In this document: piece by piece, positions 27,526 to 36,336 of the stretch
Numbering within the stretch: the stretch's first letter is position 1
Layout: each line of letters begins with the position of its first letter
From: Flavobacteriaceae bacterium
GTDB taxonomy: Bacteria; Bacteroidota; Bacteroidia; Flavobacteriales; Flavobacteriaceae
Direction of reading: 5' to 3'
Assembly: GCA_021647885.1 (NCBI GenBank)
Contig: JAKITV010000001.1
Span: 172,501 to 236,500 of the forward strand
DNA length: 64,000 bases
Translations under genes and position numbers: made by a program
The notes under the pieces: generated by a model
Database searches by the model: none
What the model was told of the DNA's origin: nothing
The model's input: only the letters and a program-made list of their open reading frames with translations

Positions 27526-29193
27526 ATGTCAGATATAGAAATTGCACAAAGTAATAAAATGGAGCATATTAGAGATATTGCTTCAAAATTAAATATTAAA
27601 GAGGATGATTTGGAAATGTATGGCAAGTACAAAGCGAAACTTCCAATACGTTTAATTGATGAAGATAAAGTAGCTAAAAACAACCTAATATTAGTTACTG
27701 CGCTTACACCAACTCCAGCTGGAGAAGGTAAAACAACAGTTTCTATTGGTTTAACAGAAGGGTTAAATAAAATTGGAAAGCAAACAACTGTTGTGCTACG
27801 TGAGCCTTCTTTAGGGCCTGTTTTTGGTATAAAAGGAGGAGCAGCTGGTGGAGGCTATTCTCAAGTAGTTCCGATGGAAGATATAAACCTTCATTTTACT
27901 GGTGACTTTTCTGCTATCGAAAAGGCAAATAATTTACTCTCTGCACTTATAGATAATAACATTCAGTCAAGAACAAGAAGTCTAGGCATAGACCCAAGAA
28001 CTATTGCTTGGAAACGTGTTATGGATATGAACGATCGTGCATTGAGAGATATAACCATTGGTCTTGGAGGTACTGCAAATGGGATACCAAGACAAGATGG
28101 TTTTAATATTACTGCAGCATCCGAAGTGATGGCTATTCTATGTATGGCTAAAGATTTTAGCGATTTAAAACAGAGATTAGGGAATATTTATGTTGGTAAA
28201 ACGTTTGATAAAAAACCTATTTACGCCAAAGATTTAAACGCAGAAAATGCAATGGCTATTTTGCTTAAAGATGCTATAAATCCAAATTTAGTTCAAACCC
28301 TAGAAGGAAACCCTGCAATTATTCATGGAGGACCATTTGCAAATATAGCACAGGGAACCAATACTATTTTAGCTACTAAAATGGGATTGACTTTATCTGA
28401 TTATGTAATAACAGAAGCTGGTTTTGGTGCAGATTTAGGAGCAGAAAAATTTTTAAATATTAAATGTGTCTCAGCAGGATTAAAACCTAAAGCTGTAGTG
28501 CTTGTTGCAACAATTAGAGCACTTCGCCATCATGGTGGAGCAACAAAAGAACAATATAACGATGTAAATGTAGAACGTGTAGATAAAGGGTTATCTAATT
28601 TAGAAAAGCATATTGAAAACTTGAGAAAATTTGGATTTAACCCTATTATAGCTATTAATGCATTTTCATCTGACAGTAAAGAAGAAGTAGAATTAATTCA
28701 GGAACGTTGTAAAATTTTAAAGTTACAAGCCGTTGTAGCCAATGGATTTGTAAATGGAGGAGATGGAATGATTGAATTGGCTAACGCTGTTTTGAAAGAA
28801 ATTGAAACAGGTAATGGTAATTTTAAACAATTGTATAATTGGGACGCTCCAGTAAAAGAGAAGATTGAAACTATTGCAAAAGAGATTTATGGAGCAGAAG
28901 GTGTTGATTATTCTAAAATTGCTATTAGAGACTTAAAAAATATTGAAGATTTAGGGTTAAGTAAATTGCCTATTTGTATGGCAAAAACACAAAAATCATT
29001 TTCAGATAATGATAAACTGCTAAATAGACCAAAAGGATTTAGAGTTAATGTACGCGAGTTCGAGTTTGCTTCTGGAGCAGGATTTTTAATCCCTATTTTA
29101 GGAAATATGATGCGAATGCCTGGACTTCCTGCTGTACCAGCTTCCGAACGGATGTCTATTGATAATAATGGTAAAATATCTGGATTGTCTTAA
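27526..29193 (+). CDS. fhs: Formate-tetrahydrofolate ligase
   Basis: Makes 10-formyl-THF from formate, ATP and THF for one-carbon metabolism. The 555-aa enzyme contains the P-loop TPTPAGEGKTTVSIGL, the signature GIKGGAAGGGYSQVVPMED and the family motif LHFTGDFSAI. All expected regions are present and the length is normal. A monocistronic transcript is likely because a strong hairpin follows. Confidence 0.97.
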   Translation: MSDIEIAQSNKMEHIRDIASKLNIKEDDLEMYGKYKAKLPIRLIDEDKVAKNNLILVTALTPTPAGEGKTTVSIGLTEGLNKIGKQTTVVLREPSLGPVFGIKGGAAGGGYSQVVPMEDINLHFTGDFSAIEKANNLLSALIDNNIQSRTRSLGIDPRTIAWKRVMDMNDRALRDITIGLGGTANGIPRQDGFNITAASEVMAILCMAKDFSDLKQRLGNIYVGKTFDKKPIYAKDLNAENAMAILLKDAINPNLVQTLEGNPAIIHGGPFANIAQGTNTILATKMGLTLSDYVITEAGFGADLGAEKFLNIKCVSAGLKPKAVVLVATIRALRHHGGATKEQYNDVNVERVDKGLSNLEKHIENLRKFGFNPIIAINAFSSDSKEEVELIQERCKILKLQAVVANGFVNGGDGMIELANAVLKEIETGNGNFKQLYNWDAPVKEKIETIAKEIYGAEGVDYSKIAIRDLKNIEDLGLSKLPICMAKTQKSFSDNDKLLNRPKGFRVNVREFEFASGAGFLIPILGNMMRMPGLPAVPASERMSIDNNGKISGLS

Positions 29194-29227
29194 ACAATTC
29201 TTTAGTATTTTAGATAGCTAAAAATAA

Positions 29228-29263
29228 AAAACGCAACGTTAAATATCAGTAATGTTGCGTTTT
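29228..29263 (+). terminator. Terminator after fhs
   Basis: AAACGCAAC ... GTTGCGTTT stem with A- and T-runs on either side. It separates fhs from the convergent tRNA-Leu and can work in both directions. Confidence 0.75.
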
Positions 29264-29270
29264 AAATATG

Positions 29271-29354
29271 TACCCGAAATGGGAGTCGAACCCACACGCC
29301 CTAATGGACACATGGCCCTCAACCATGCCTGTCTACCAATTCCAGCATTCGGGT
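29271..29354 (-). tRNA. tRNA-Leu (anticodon GAG)
   Basis: Read on the minus strand, the acceptor stem ACCCGAA pairs with TTCGGGT (7 bp). The anticodon stem CATGG/CCATG encloses the loop TTGAGGG, giving anticodon GAG. A long variable arm region is present, and the T-arm reads GTGGGTTCGACTCCCA-like. The discriminator base is A and CCA is not encoded. Total length of 84 nt fits a class II leucine tRNA. Confidence 0.95.
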
Positions 29355-29384
29355 AAAAAAAAGTTAAGCATTATGCTCAACTTT

Positions 29385-29560
29385 AAGTGACCTAGCTGTA
29401 TTAATTTTTTTAATACATTTTGTGGCAAGATAGCGTTAATATTGACCTTTTAAAAGCAATTTTTATTAAAAATTTTCGTAAAAAGGATATAAATAGACTC
29501 TATATAGACACAAAAATGGTCACAAATTTTGTGCAGATATTAGACCTTCAGTTGTCTTAA
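29385..29560 (+). mobile_element. Relic integrase leader next to tRNA-Leu
   Basis: AAGTGACCTAGCTGTATT at 29385 parallels AAGTGACCTGGCTGGATT at 61351. The similarity continues through CATTTTGTGNAA, the GAATAGAC-like stretch and 24 identical bases at 29507-29530, ending near CTTAAA. At 61.5 kb this block immediately precedes a tyrosine-recombinase gene. Here the recombinase is gone, which suggests a deleted integrative element. Confidence 0.6.
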
Positions 29561-29719
29561 ATAGAAATTTAAGTTTATACCATTGAAGCGAATCTTATTT
29601 GTTATTCTTAAGAAACGAAATCGAGAGTCTCTACCATACATATTCATGATAATTTAATCGTTTTGGGTTTAATCCCCGACACTCTGCATCAAAAAAAAAA
29701 TGGAATTCCTATTTGATGT

Positions 29720-29749
29720 CTCGATGGCTCTGTCTTGAGGTAGTTCATT
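29720..29749 (+). mobile_element. Solitary right end of an IS200-like element
   Basis: Thirty bases are identical to 32790-32819, the right end (with stop codon and hairpin) of the intact element 3 kb downstream. No transposase or left end is next to it, so it is a decayed copy or an internally deleted derivative. Confidence 0.7.
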
Positions 29750-29841
29750 ATCAAAAAAAAAAGTATATTTAACTTCTAAAATATTGAAGTGTCTAATCTT
29801 CTATAAGAAATATTTAACAATTATTAATTAATCTTTTACAA

Positions 29842-32133
29842 ATGAAAAAACTATTATTATCACTAACAGTTTTGTTTACAATTAATTGCTTTTCTCAAAT
29901 AACAAACGAAGGGAAACCTCAAAGTTGGAAAAAACTAGACAATTCTCAAAACATTCAGGCTAAGCTCTTACCGGGATTTGATTTAAAAACCGTTCAAGAC
30001 GAGGACAAAGTAAATGATGGTCTTTTTGATAGACCATGGCGATTTGGTTTTATGCATAGTGTTGACTTTGGTTTTGAACAAGGACAATGGGATACTTTAG
30101 ACAACGGAGATCGAATTTGGAGAATTCTAATCAGTTCGCCAGGTGCACTTTCTTTAAATGTCATTTTTGATGATTTTTTTATTCCTGAAGGAAGTACAGT
30201 TTATCTTTATAACAACGAAAGAACAGATTTATTAGGAGCATATACTTCAGTACAAAATCAAGAAAGTGGAATATTAGGTACTTGGCTTGTAAAAGGAGAT
30301 TCACTGTGGATTGAGTATTTTGAACCTGCAAATGTTTCTGGTCAAGGAAGGTTACACATTGCAAAGGCAACTCATGGTTACCGAAATGCAGAAACATTTA
30401 AATTAGCGAAAGGATTAAATGACTCTGGAGATTGTAACCTTGATGTTGATTGTTCAATAGGTTCAGATTGGGTAGCTTTAAAAGATCTCAACAAAAGATC
30501 TGCAGGAATACTGTTATCAGGTGGTAGCGGGTTTTGCTCTGGTGCCTTAGTTAACAATACTGCAAACGACGGAAAACCTTACTTTTTAACTGCTGACCAT
30601 TGCTTTAGCGACCCTAATGCTTGGGCGTTTAGATTTGGATGGATTAGTCCAAATCCAGTTTGTGCAACTACTGCCAACAGTACAGATGGACCAACTAACT
30701 TAACCATTAGTGGAGCAACCTTACGAGCTAGAAGTGCTGCTTCCGATTTTTGTTTAGTAGAAATTAATAGCCCTATTCCATCTGCTTGGGATAGAGTTTG
30801 GGCAGGTTGGGACAAAACCGATAACTTTCCAACTTTTCAAGTAGGAATTCATCATCCAAGTGGCGATATTATGAAAGTTTGTCGTGATGATGATCCAGCT
30901 ACCAAAGAAGTAAATGCGGGAGCGCAAACATGGGAAATCCTAGGAGGAGCTGGTGGAGGCTGGGAGCTTGGTGTAACAGAACCAGGATCTTCTGGATCAC
31001 CTCTTTTTGATCAAAACGGAAGAGTTATTGGTCAATTATTTGGTGGTGCCGCAGCCTGTTCTGGAACAAACGACAATGGAGCTCTTGATTATTACGGACG
31101 TTTTGGAGTATCATGGGATAATGGAGCAACTCCTGCAACACGTTTAAAAGAATGGCTAGACCCTTCTGGATCAAATCCAGACTTTATAGATAGCTATCCT
31201 CCTTTAACAACTTATGCATTAGATGGTGCTGTAGGTATTAATATCCCGAGTGTAAGTTGTGGCAATACAGAAGTAAATCCTACAATTACACTAATAAATT
31301 TTGGTACAGGAAATATTACAAACGCTACTATTGAGTGGAATATTGACGGAGGTACCAATACAACTATAAACTTTAGTGGGAATTTAGCTCAAAACGAATC
31401 AGAAATATTTAATATTGGTCCTATAGCAGTTTCATCTGGAACGCTTGTTATCAATGCTTCTTTAACAGATGTAAATGGAGGTACCGATGAAAACACAGCA
31501 AACGACAATGCTAGCAACTCCGTTGATATTCCTGAAAGTTATGAAACCACACAGGTTCATCTAGAACTACTTACAGATGATTATGCTGAAGAAACTTCTT
31601 GGCAATTTAGAGATTCTAGCGGAGCAGTATTATACAGTTTTGGTCCTTATGAAGCAACTACCGATGACAACACTATTTTTAATTACTCCTTTGATGTAGT
31701 TGAAAATGAATGTTATTTCTTTGAAATTTTTGATGTTTATAGTGATGGTATCTGTTGTAGTTATGGAAATGGATATTATACATTAACAACAGACAATTCA
31801 ACTGTTATATTTACTGGGGGAGAATTTAGTGGAGATGGCGAAATAACTGAAATAGGTATTGAAGGCGAATTAGGTGTGTCCGATAACCTTGCTCAAAACA
31901 TAATAATGTTTCCAAATCCAGCAAACAATTTATTTAACATACAAATTACAGATGGAAATGAAGATTTAGACTACACCATAATTAATATTCTTGGACAAGT
32001 AGTTAAAAAAGGAGCTCTTAACAATGGGGTAAATACGATTACTACTGCTAATTTTAACAGCGGTCTTTATTTTGTAAAAGTTCAAGATATTGCAACAAAT
32101 AAATCGGTTGTAAATAAATTAATTATAAAATAA
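29842..32133 (+). CDS. Secreted trypsin-like serine protease with T9SS sorting domain
   Basis: 763-aa exported protease related to lysyl endopeptidases. The signal peptide ends near NCFSQ. A propeptide runs to about residue 195 and the catalytic domain from about 200 to 450, with His253 in FLTADHCF, Asp302 in SDFCLVEI and Ser383 in PGSSGSPLF. Paired cysteines surround it. A CARDB-like beta domain and a C-rich beta domain follow (to about 680). The last 75 residues are a type A sorting domain (FPNPANN ... NSGLYFVKV ... KLIIK), which directs secretion and surface attachment by the type IX system. Confidence 0.92.
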   Translation: MKKLLLSLTVLFTINCFSQITNEGKPQSWKKLDNSQNIQAKLLPGFDLKTVQDEDKVNDGLFDRPWRFGFMHSVDFGFEQGQWDTLDNGDRIWRILISSPGALSLNVIFDDFFIPEGSTVYLYNNERTDLLGAYTSVQNQESGILGTWLVKGDSLWIEYFEPANVSGQGRLHIAKATHGYRNAETFKLAKGLNDSGDCNLDVDCSIGSDWVALKDLNKRSAGILLSGGSGFCSGALVNNTANDGKPYFLTADHCFSDPNAWAFRFGWISPNPVCATTANSTDGPTNLTISGATLRARSAASDFCLVEINSPIPSAWDRVWAGWDKTDNFPTFQVGIHHPSGDIMKVCRDDDPATKEVNAGAQTWEILGGAGGGWELGVTEPGSSGSPLFDQNGRVIGQLFGGAAACSGTNDNGALDYYGRFGVSWDNGATPATRLKEWLDPSGSNPDFIDSYPPLTTYALDGAVGINIPSVSCGNTEVNPTITLINFGTGNITNATIEWNIDGGTNTTINFSGNLAQNESEIFNIGPIAVSSGTLVINASLTDVNGGTDENTANDNASNSVDIPESYETTQVHLELLTDDYAEETSWQFRDSSGAVLYSFGPYEATTDDNTIFNYSFDVVENECYFFEIFDVYSDGICCSYGNGYYTLTTDNSTVIFTGGEFSGDGEITEIGIEGELGVSDNLAQNIIMFPNPANNLFNIQITDGNEDLDYTIINILGQVVKKGALNNGVNTITTANFNSGLYFVKVQDIATNKSVVNKLIIK

Positions 32134-32247
32134 ATGACTTACTAGATTATAACAAAATCTTTATGTCTAGTCCTAAATAATCGATACAGATCATTAAAGG
32201 GTTAAATCTATATTAAGCACATAACTTTTAACTCTTTAATCTAAAGA

Positions 32248-32821
32248 ATTCCTCGAGGCTTTGCCTCGGGGTTTGGCTGAAAAGTTTGAAAAACGGAGAG
32301 TTTTTCATTACACTTTAAAAAAGTGTAATTTTGATTTATGGGAGATCATATTTTCAAGAGGCATAATAAAACATTGTTGCCATATCATTTAGTTTTCCCT
32401 TTCAAATATAGGAAATCAGTTATAAATGATGAGATAGGAGAAGGGTTAAAACAAATTTGTTTGGAAATATCAAAGCGTTATGAAGTTCATTTTATAGAGA
32501 TAGGGTATGAATCGAATCACGTTCATTTTTTGGTTCAAAGTGTGCCTAATTATTCAGTTTCAAAAATGACAACAATGTTAAAAAGTATAACATCCAAGCA
32601 ATTATTTAAGATGTATCCAGAAATAAAGGCAAAATTATGGGGAGGTAAATTTTGGACAAGTGGTTTTTATGCCAATACTGTTGGTCAATATTCAAATGAA
32701 GAAGTAATCAAAGCATATATAAAAAGATCAAGGAATGGAGAAAGAATACAAAAAGGCACATTCAAATCAACTAACATTGTTTTGATACCCTCGATGGCTC
32801 TGTCTTGAGGTAGTTCATTTT
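32248..32821 (+). mobile_element. IS200/IS605-type insertion sequence
   Basis: The left end carries the hairpin CCTCGAGGC-ttt-GCCTCGGGG (32251-32271). The right end is the CCCTCGATGG...CTTGAGGTAG fold at 32789-32813. Between them is a single tnpA. There are no terminal inverted repeats or target duplication, as expected for this Y1-HUH family, and no tnpB. Exact cleavage points are uncertain by a few bases. Confidence 0.75.
32338..32808 (+). CDS. tnpA: IS200-family Y1 transposase
   Basis: Single-strand transposase of 156 aa. The HUH motif is H61-V-H63 in YESNHVHFLVQ, and the catalytic tyrosine is most likely Y127 in NEEVIKAYIK. The family signature KYRKSV near the start and LWGGKFWTSGFY are present. 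The reading frame ends (IPSMALS) inside the right-end hairpin, so coding sequence and recombination site overlap. The frame is intact, so the element may be active. Confidence 0.93.
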   Translation: MGDHIFKRHNKTLLPYHLVFPFKYRKSVINDEIGEGLKQICLEISKRYEVHFIEIGYESNHVHFLVQSVPNYSVSKMTTMLKSITSKQLFKMYPEIKAKLWGGKFWTSGFYANTVGQYSNEEVIKAYIKRSRNGERIQKGTFKSTNIVLIPSMALS

Positions 32822-32843
32822 AGTTATTTTAATAATATAAAAT

Positions 32844-33608
32844 ATGAATATTATTTCATGGAATGTTAATGGTATAAGAGCAATAGTAAAAAAGGATTTT
32901 TTCGAGTCTGTAAATAATATGGCTCCAGATATACTTTGTTTACAGGAAACCAAAGCACAAGACCACGAGGTTAAGGAAGCTTTACTACCTTTAACCAATT
33001 ACCATAAGTATTATAATTCGGCTGAAAAGAAAGGATATTCTGGTACTGCGCTGCTTAGTAAAAACAAACCCATTGAAATAATTAATGATATGGGTTTTGC
33101 CCAACATGATGCCGAAGGAAGGGTAATCTGTGCCGAATATTCAAAATTTTATTTGGTCAATGTTTATGTTCCTAACTCCGGACAAAAATTAGAAAGATTG
33201 AAATATCGAAAAAAATGGGATATAGATTTTCTGAATTATTTAAAAAATTTAGAAAAAACAAAACCAGTAATTGTATGTGGTGATTTTAATGTAGCTCATC
33301 AACCTATTGACTTAAAGAATGATAAATCTAATTACAATAAAATGGCAGGTTATACTCAAATTGAAATTGATGGGATGGGTAACATGATTAATGCAGGTTT
33401 TGTTGACACATTTAGGTATTTGCACCCTGATGAGGTAGCATATACGTATTGGAGCTATCGTTTTAATGCAAGAGCAAGAAACACGGGTTGGCGTATTGAT
33501 TACTTTTTGATTAGTAAATCTATAGTCGATAACATAAAATCGGTTAAAATACTTTCAGATTTTTATGGATCCGATCATTGCCCAATACGTCTTGAAACAG
33601 ATATTTAA
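32844..33608 (+). CDS. xth: Exodeoxyribonuclease III
   Basis: AP endonuclease and 3'-5' exonuclease of base-excision repair, 254 aa. The start MNIISWNVNGIRA and LCLQETKA (metal-binding Glu), YVPNSG, CGDFNVAH and the C-terminal SDHCPI with the catalytic His are all present. Length is standard. It lies 36 nt past the IS200 transposase, so the insertion landed just upstream of its promoter region and may have altered expression. Confidence 0.95.
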   Translation: MNIISWNVNGIRAIVKKDFFESVNNMAPDILCLQETKAQDHEVKEALLPLTNYHKYYNSAEKKGYSGTALLSKNKPIEIINDMGFAQHDAEGRVICAEYSKFYLVNVYVPNSGQKLERLKYRKKWDIDFLNYLKNLEKTKPVIVCGDFNVAHQPIDLKNDKSNYNKMAGYTQIEIDGMGNMINAGFVDTFRYLHPDEVAYTYWSYRFNARARNTGWRIDYFLISKSIVDNIKSVKILSDFYGSDHCPIRLETDI

Positions 33609-33785
33609 TAAATAATAGATAATCTTAAAAGATAGGTGTACGACAAATTCCTTTTAGAAGTATTAAGTTGGAACATGGATAACGCAGATTAAACTGATTT
33701 TTCATTGATTCTATCAAGAAAAATTTGCATTAAATCATAAAAAATCCGTGCCATCAGTATTCTATTGAAGAGTTTATGGAACTTT

Positions 33786-34691
33786 TCATAAAGGGAGTTG
33801 CTGCTTATTTGTTAAAACGTCCGAGAATAAATCCCCTAATTTTGCCACTCGATCCGGAACATTCTTTATAGTAAAGCTTTTTGGGGTAAAACCTCCTTTT
33901 TTAACTTCATCCCAAGATAATGGAGTGGAGATAGGAGCACTGGAATAAGCACGAACCGTATAAGGTGCAGCAGTGTTTCTGCTAATAACATTTTGCAAAT
34001 AATCTATTGTAACTTTATTGCTTTTATGTGTTTTACCACTTTCTCTTTGGGTTGTAATTAAGGCTGGATATTTGTCTGCCAGTATATCGCTTATCTTTTT
34101 TACCCATTCCCTCACAAACTTAAATGAATATTCTGAAACAATAGGAACATATACATGTAATCCTGTTCCTCCAGAAGTTTTTGGGTAAGACTTTAAATTC
34201 ATTGTGTTGAGCAATTTATTCAAATACATTGCGGCTTGTAGGACATTTTTAAAATTGACATTCTCATTGATGTCAAAATCAAATATAGCAATATCAGGAT
34301 ATGTGGAATTTGGCATTTTAGACGACCATAGATGAAATTCAATTCCTCCTCTAGAAGCTAACCACAGCAATCCTGAACTTGAATCAATTAATGGCACTTG
34401 AATTGTTTTGTCTTGACTAACTTCTTTATATGAAGCAGTACGAATCAAACTTTCATTTTCAAAATTCCTTTTGTAAAAAGAAAAACCTTCAATACCTCTT
34501 GGGAAATAATGTAACGTAACAGGTCTATCCTTAAAATAAGGCAATATTGTAGTAGAAATAGTTCTATAATAATTCAATACATCTATTTTAGTATATCCTT
34601 CTTTTGGCCAATACAATTTTTGTGGGTGTGAGATAAGAAGCTCATCTCCATCAATATGCCATGTTATATGCTCTTCTTTGTGTTTAACCAT
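33786..34691 (-). CDS. ligD: LigD-type primase-polymerase
   Basis: Stand-alone polymerase domain of the LigD family (301 aa), which adds ribonucleotides at broken ends in bacterial end-joining. It shows LYWPKEGYTKIDVLNYY, the metal-binding IFDFD motif, SGGTGLHVYVP (Ser-x-His-type NTP motif) and KVTIDYLQN. Ligase and phosphoesterase domains are absent and no Ku gene is in the window, so it must work with genes elsewhere or alone. It is the last gene of the leftward operon that starts with patatin at 37890. Confidence 0.9.
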   Translation of the reverse strand: MVKHKEEHITWHIDGDELLISHPQKLYWPKEGYTKIDVLNYYRTISTTILPYFKDRPVTLHYFPRGIEGFSFYKRNFENESLIRTASYKEVSQDKTIQVPLIDSSSGLLWLASRGGIEFHLWSSKMPNSTYPDIAIFDFDINENVNFKNVLQAAMYLNKLLNTMNLKSYPKTSGGTGLHVYVPIVSEYSFKFVREWVKKISDILADKYPALITTQRESGKTHKSNKVTIDYLQNVISRNTAAPYTVRAYSSAPISTPLSWDEVKKGGFTPKSFTIKNVPDRVAKLGDLFSDVLTNKQQLPL

Positions 34692-34728
34692 TATTTTTTA
34701 CTTTTAATGATTCTTGAAGGGCTAATTT

Positions 34729-35373
34729 TCAATCATTATTGAACCTTGTATTAGCCTTTTTTAATAATTGCTTGACTTTAGTATCATCAACTTGATCGAA
34801 ATTTTTATAAAACTGTCCCACGGCCTGAAAATTATTTGGAGTTAAAAGACAAATCATTTCATCAACAAAGGGTGAGTTTTTCAGTTTTATGATTGTATTT
34901 GGTGGAGCTACCGGAATTGCCACCACAATCTTCTTTGGTTTTTCGTCGTGTAACATTTTAATTGTTGACAATATTGTATTACCTGTTGCAATACCATCGT
35001 CTATAATAATTAGAATTTTGTCTTTAAGCTGCAATGGTTTTTTGTTGCCATAATATTCTTCATAACGCTTTTGGAGTAGCTCTCTAATCCTTTTGGTTTC
35101 GGCTTCAATATATTCTGCCGATATTCCGGTAGCAGCATCACTTAAAACCCTACTCTTTAAAGTTACTGCACCAATAGCATATTCTTTATGATAAGGATGG
35201 CCAATTTTTTTAGAAAGCACTATCTCTAAAGGTAAGTTCAATGATTCTGAAATTATAAAACCCATAGGCACACCTCCTCTTGGTATTGCTAAAATTACAG
35301 CATCAAAATTTTCATATTTTTCTAATTTGTTAGCAAGGAGGTATGCGGCTTCATTTCTATCAGTAAACATCAT
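34729..35373 (-). CDS. Phosphoribosyltransferase
   Basis: Type I PRTase fold of 214 aa. It has AIPRGGVPMG near residue 29 and the PRPP loop LIIIDDGIATGNTIL at 121-135. This group is usually found next to a dienelactone-hydrolase-like gene and universal stress proteins, and here the hydrolase lies directly upstream with 1 nt between. The base substrate is not known for the group. It belongs to the stress operon controlled by the site at 37941. Confidence 0.88.
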   Translation of the reverse strand: MMFTDRNEAAYLLANKLEKYENFDAVILAIPRGGVPMGFIISESLNLPLEIVLSKKIGHPYHKEYAIGAVTLKSRVLSDAATGISAEYIEAETKRIRELLQKRYEEYYGNKKPLQLKDKILIIIDDGIATGNTILSTIKMLHDEKPKKIVVAIPVAPPNTIIKLKNSPFVDEMICLLTPNNFQAVGQFYKNFDQVDDTKVKQLLKKANTRFNND

Positions 35374-35374
35374 T

Positions 35375-36025
35375 TTAGTTAGCTTTTAAGTAATTATTAA
35401 ACCAATTTGAAGATAATAGTGCTACTTCTTCCAGTTTTCCGGGTTCTGAAAACAAATGTGTGGCATTTTCAACAATTTCAATTTTTTTGATGTCTCCAAG
35501 TTGGGTGTATGCCTTTTTATTCAATTCAATAACCACATCATCATTACCTCCCACTATTAAAAGTGTAGGAGCTTTTATTTTATTTAAAACAGGCATTGCA
35601 AGATCTGGTCTTCCTCCTCTAGAAACAATAGCTTTAATCTTGTTTCCTAATTCTGCAGTTGCATACAAGGCAGAAGCAGCTCCTGTGCTTGCTCCAAAGT
35701 AACCTATAGGCAAATCTAACGTGTCTTTATATTTACCAACCCATTTGGTAACATATATTAATCGTTGTGTAAGTAAATCAATATTAAATCTATTTTCATA
35801 AATCAAATCTTCGGCTTCCGTTAGTAAATCGAAAAGTAATGATGAAAATCCTTTTTTCTGAAGTAATTCAGCAACATAATTATTTCTACTGCTTAATCTG
35901 CTGCTTCCGCTTCCGTGGGAAAAGACGATTAATCCTTTTTGATGTTCGGCAATTCTAAAACGACTTTTTAAATGCACATTGGGAACGGGAATATCAATTT
36001 CTTTATATTTAGATTCTGTTTTCAT
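35375..36025 (-). CDS. Alpha/beta hydrolase (dienelactone-hydrolase-like)
   Basis: 216 aa with an oxyanion region FSHGSGSS, the nucleophile elbow GYFGASTGAAS (Ser113), an acid in VGGNDDV near 162 and a catalytic His190 in NATHLF. The same family is often fused or adjacent to phosphoribosyltransferases, as here. The substrate is unknown. The close spacing with the genes on both sides (11 nt and 1 nt) shows co-transcription. Confidence 0.88.
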   Translation of the reverse strand: MKTESKYKEIDIPVPNVHLKSRFRIAEHQKGLIVFSHGSGSSRLSSRNNYVAELLQKKGFSSLLFDLLTEAEDLIYENRFNIDLLTQRLIYVTKWVGKYKDTLDLPIGYFGASTGAASALYATAELGNKIKAIVSRGGRPDLAMPVLNKIKAPTLLIVGGNDDVVIELNKKAYTQLGDIKKIEIVENATHLFSEPGKLEEVALLSSNWFNNYLKAN

Positions 36026-36036
36026 GTGTATATATT

Positions 36037-36267
36037 TTATTGTTTTTTAAAATCAGGATGATTTTTATTTACCAATCCGTCAATATTTGTATGAAGACGG
36101 TCGGCAAGTTCTTCTAATTGTGTTCCAGTAAAAGGCGTTTTTAATATATCTACTTCCCTAATGGGAAAACCTTCTGCCTTTGTATAAGCCAAGGTTTTCT
36201 TTGCGTTTATAGAATTGGGGTTGTAAAATAATATAACTTGCCAGTTTGATGTTGCTATTTCTCCCAT
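36037..36267 (-). CDS. Short ArsC/Spx-like protein lacking the catalytic cysteine
   Basis: 76 aa resembling the N-terminal half of ArsC-family proteins: ILFYNPNSINAKKTLAYTK aligns with the usual N-P-x-C-x-x-S/K region but no cysteine is present, and LKTPFTGTQLEELADRL matches the next helix. The protein stops at NKNHPDFKKQ where the family continues for about 50 residues, and no continuation is visible in other frames. It may be a truncated gene or a reduced adaptor-type domain. It lies within the patatin-to-LigD operon. Confidence 0.6.
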   Translation of the reverse strand: MGEIATSNWQVILFYNPNSINAKKTLAYTKAEGFPIREVDILKTPFTGTQLEELADRLHTNIDGLVNKNHPDFKKQ

Positions 36268-36336
36268 TTTGCTTTGAATTGTTAATTAATCAATTTGTGC
36301 ATTATTAAGCTATATTACTCATGTTTATAAAACTAT

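Larger units (their letters stand above)
29355..29841. other. Gene-free stretch holding mobile-element relics
   Basis: 29360-29384 is a 12-bp imperfect hairpin. 29385 to about 29560 is homologous to the leader of the integrase at 61350-61530, including 24 identical bases (29507-29530 and 61471-61494), but no integrase follows here. 29720-29749 is identical to the right end of the IS200-like element. No reading frame of substance is visible. Confidence 0.7.

Noticed and set aside
36281..36292. GTTAATTAATCA upstream of the ArsC-like gene as a regulon site
   Set aside because: Only one half-site is good, and the promoter position at the fixed spacing would fall inside the coding sequence.
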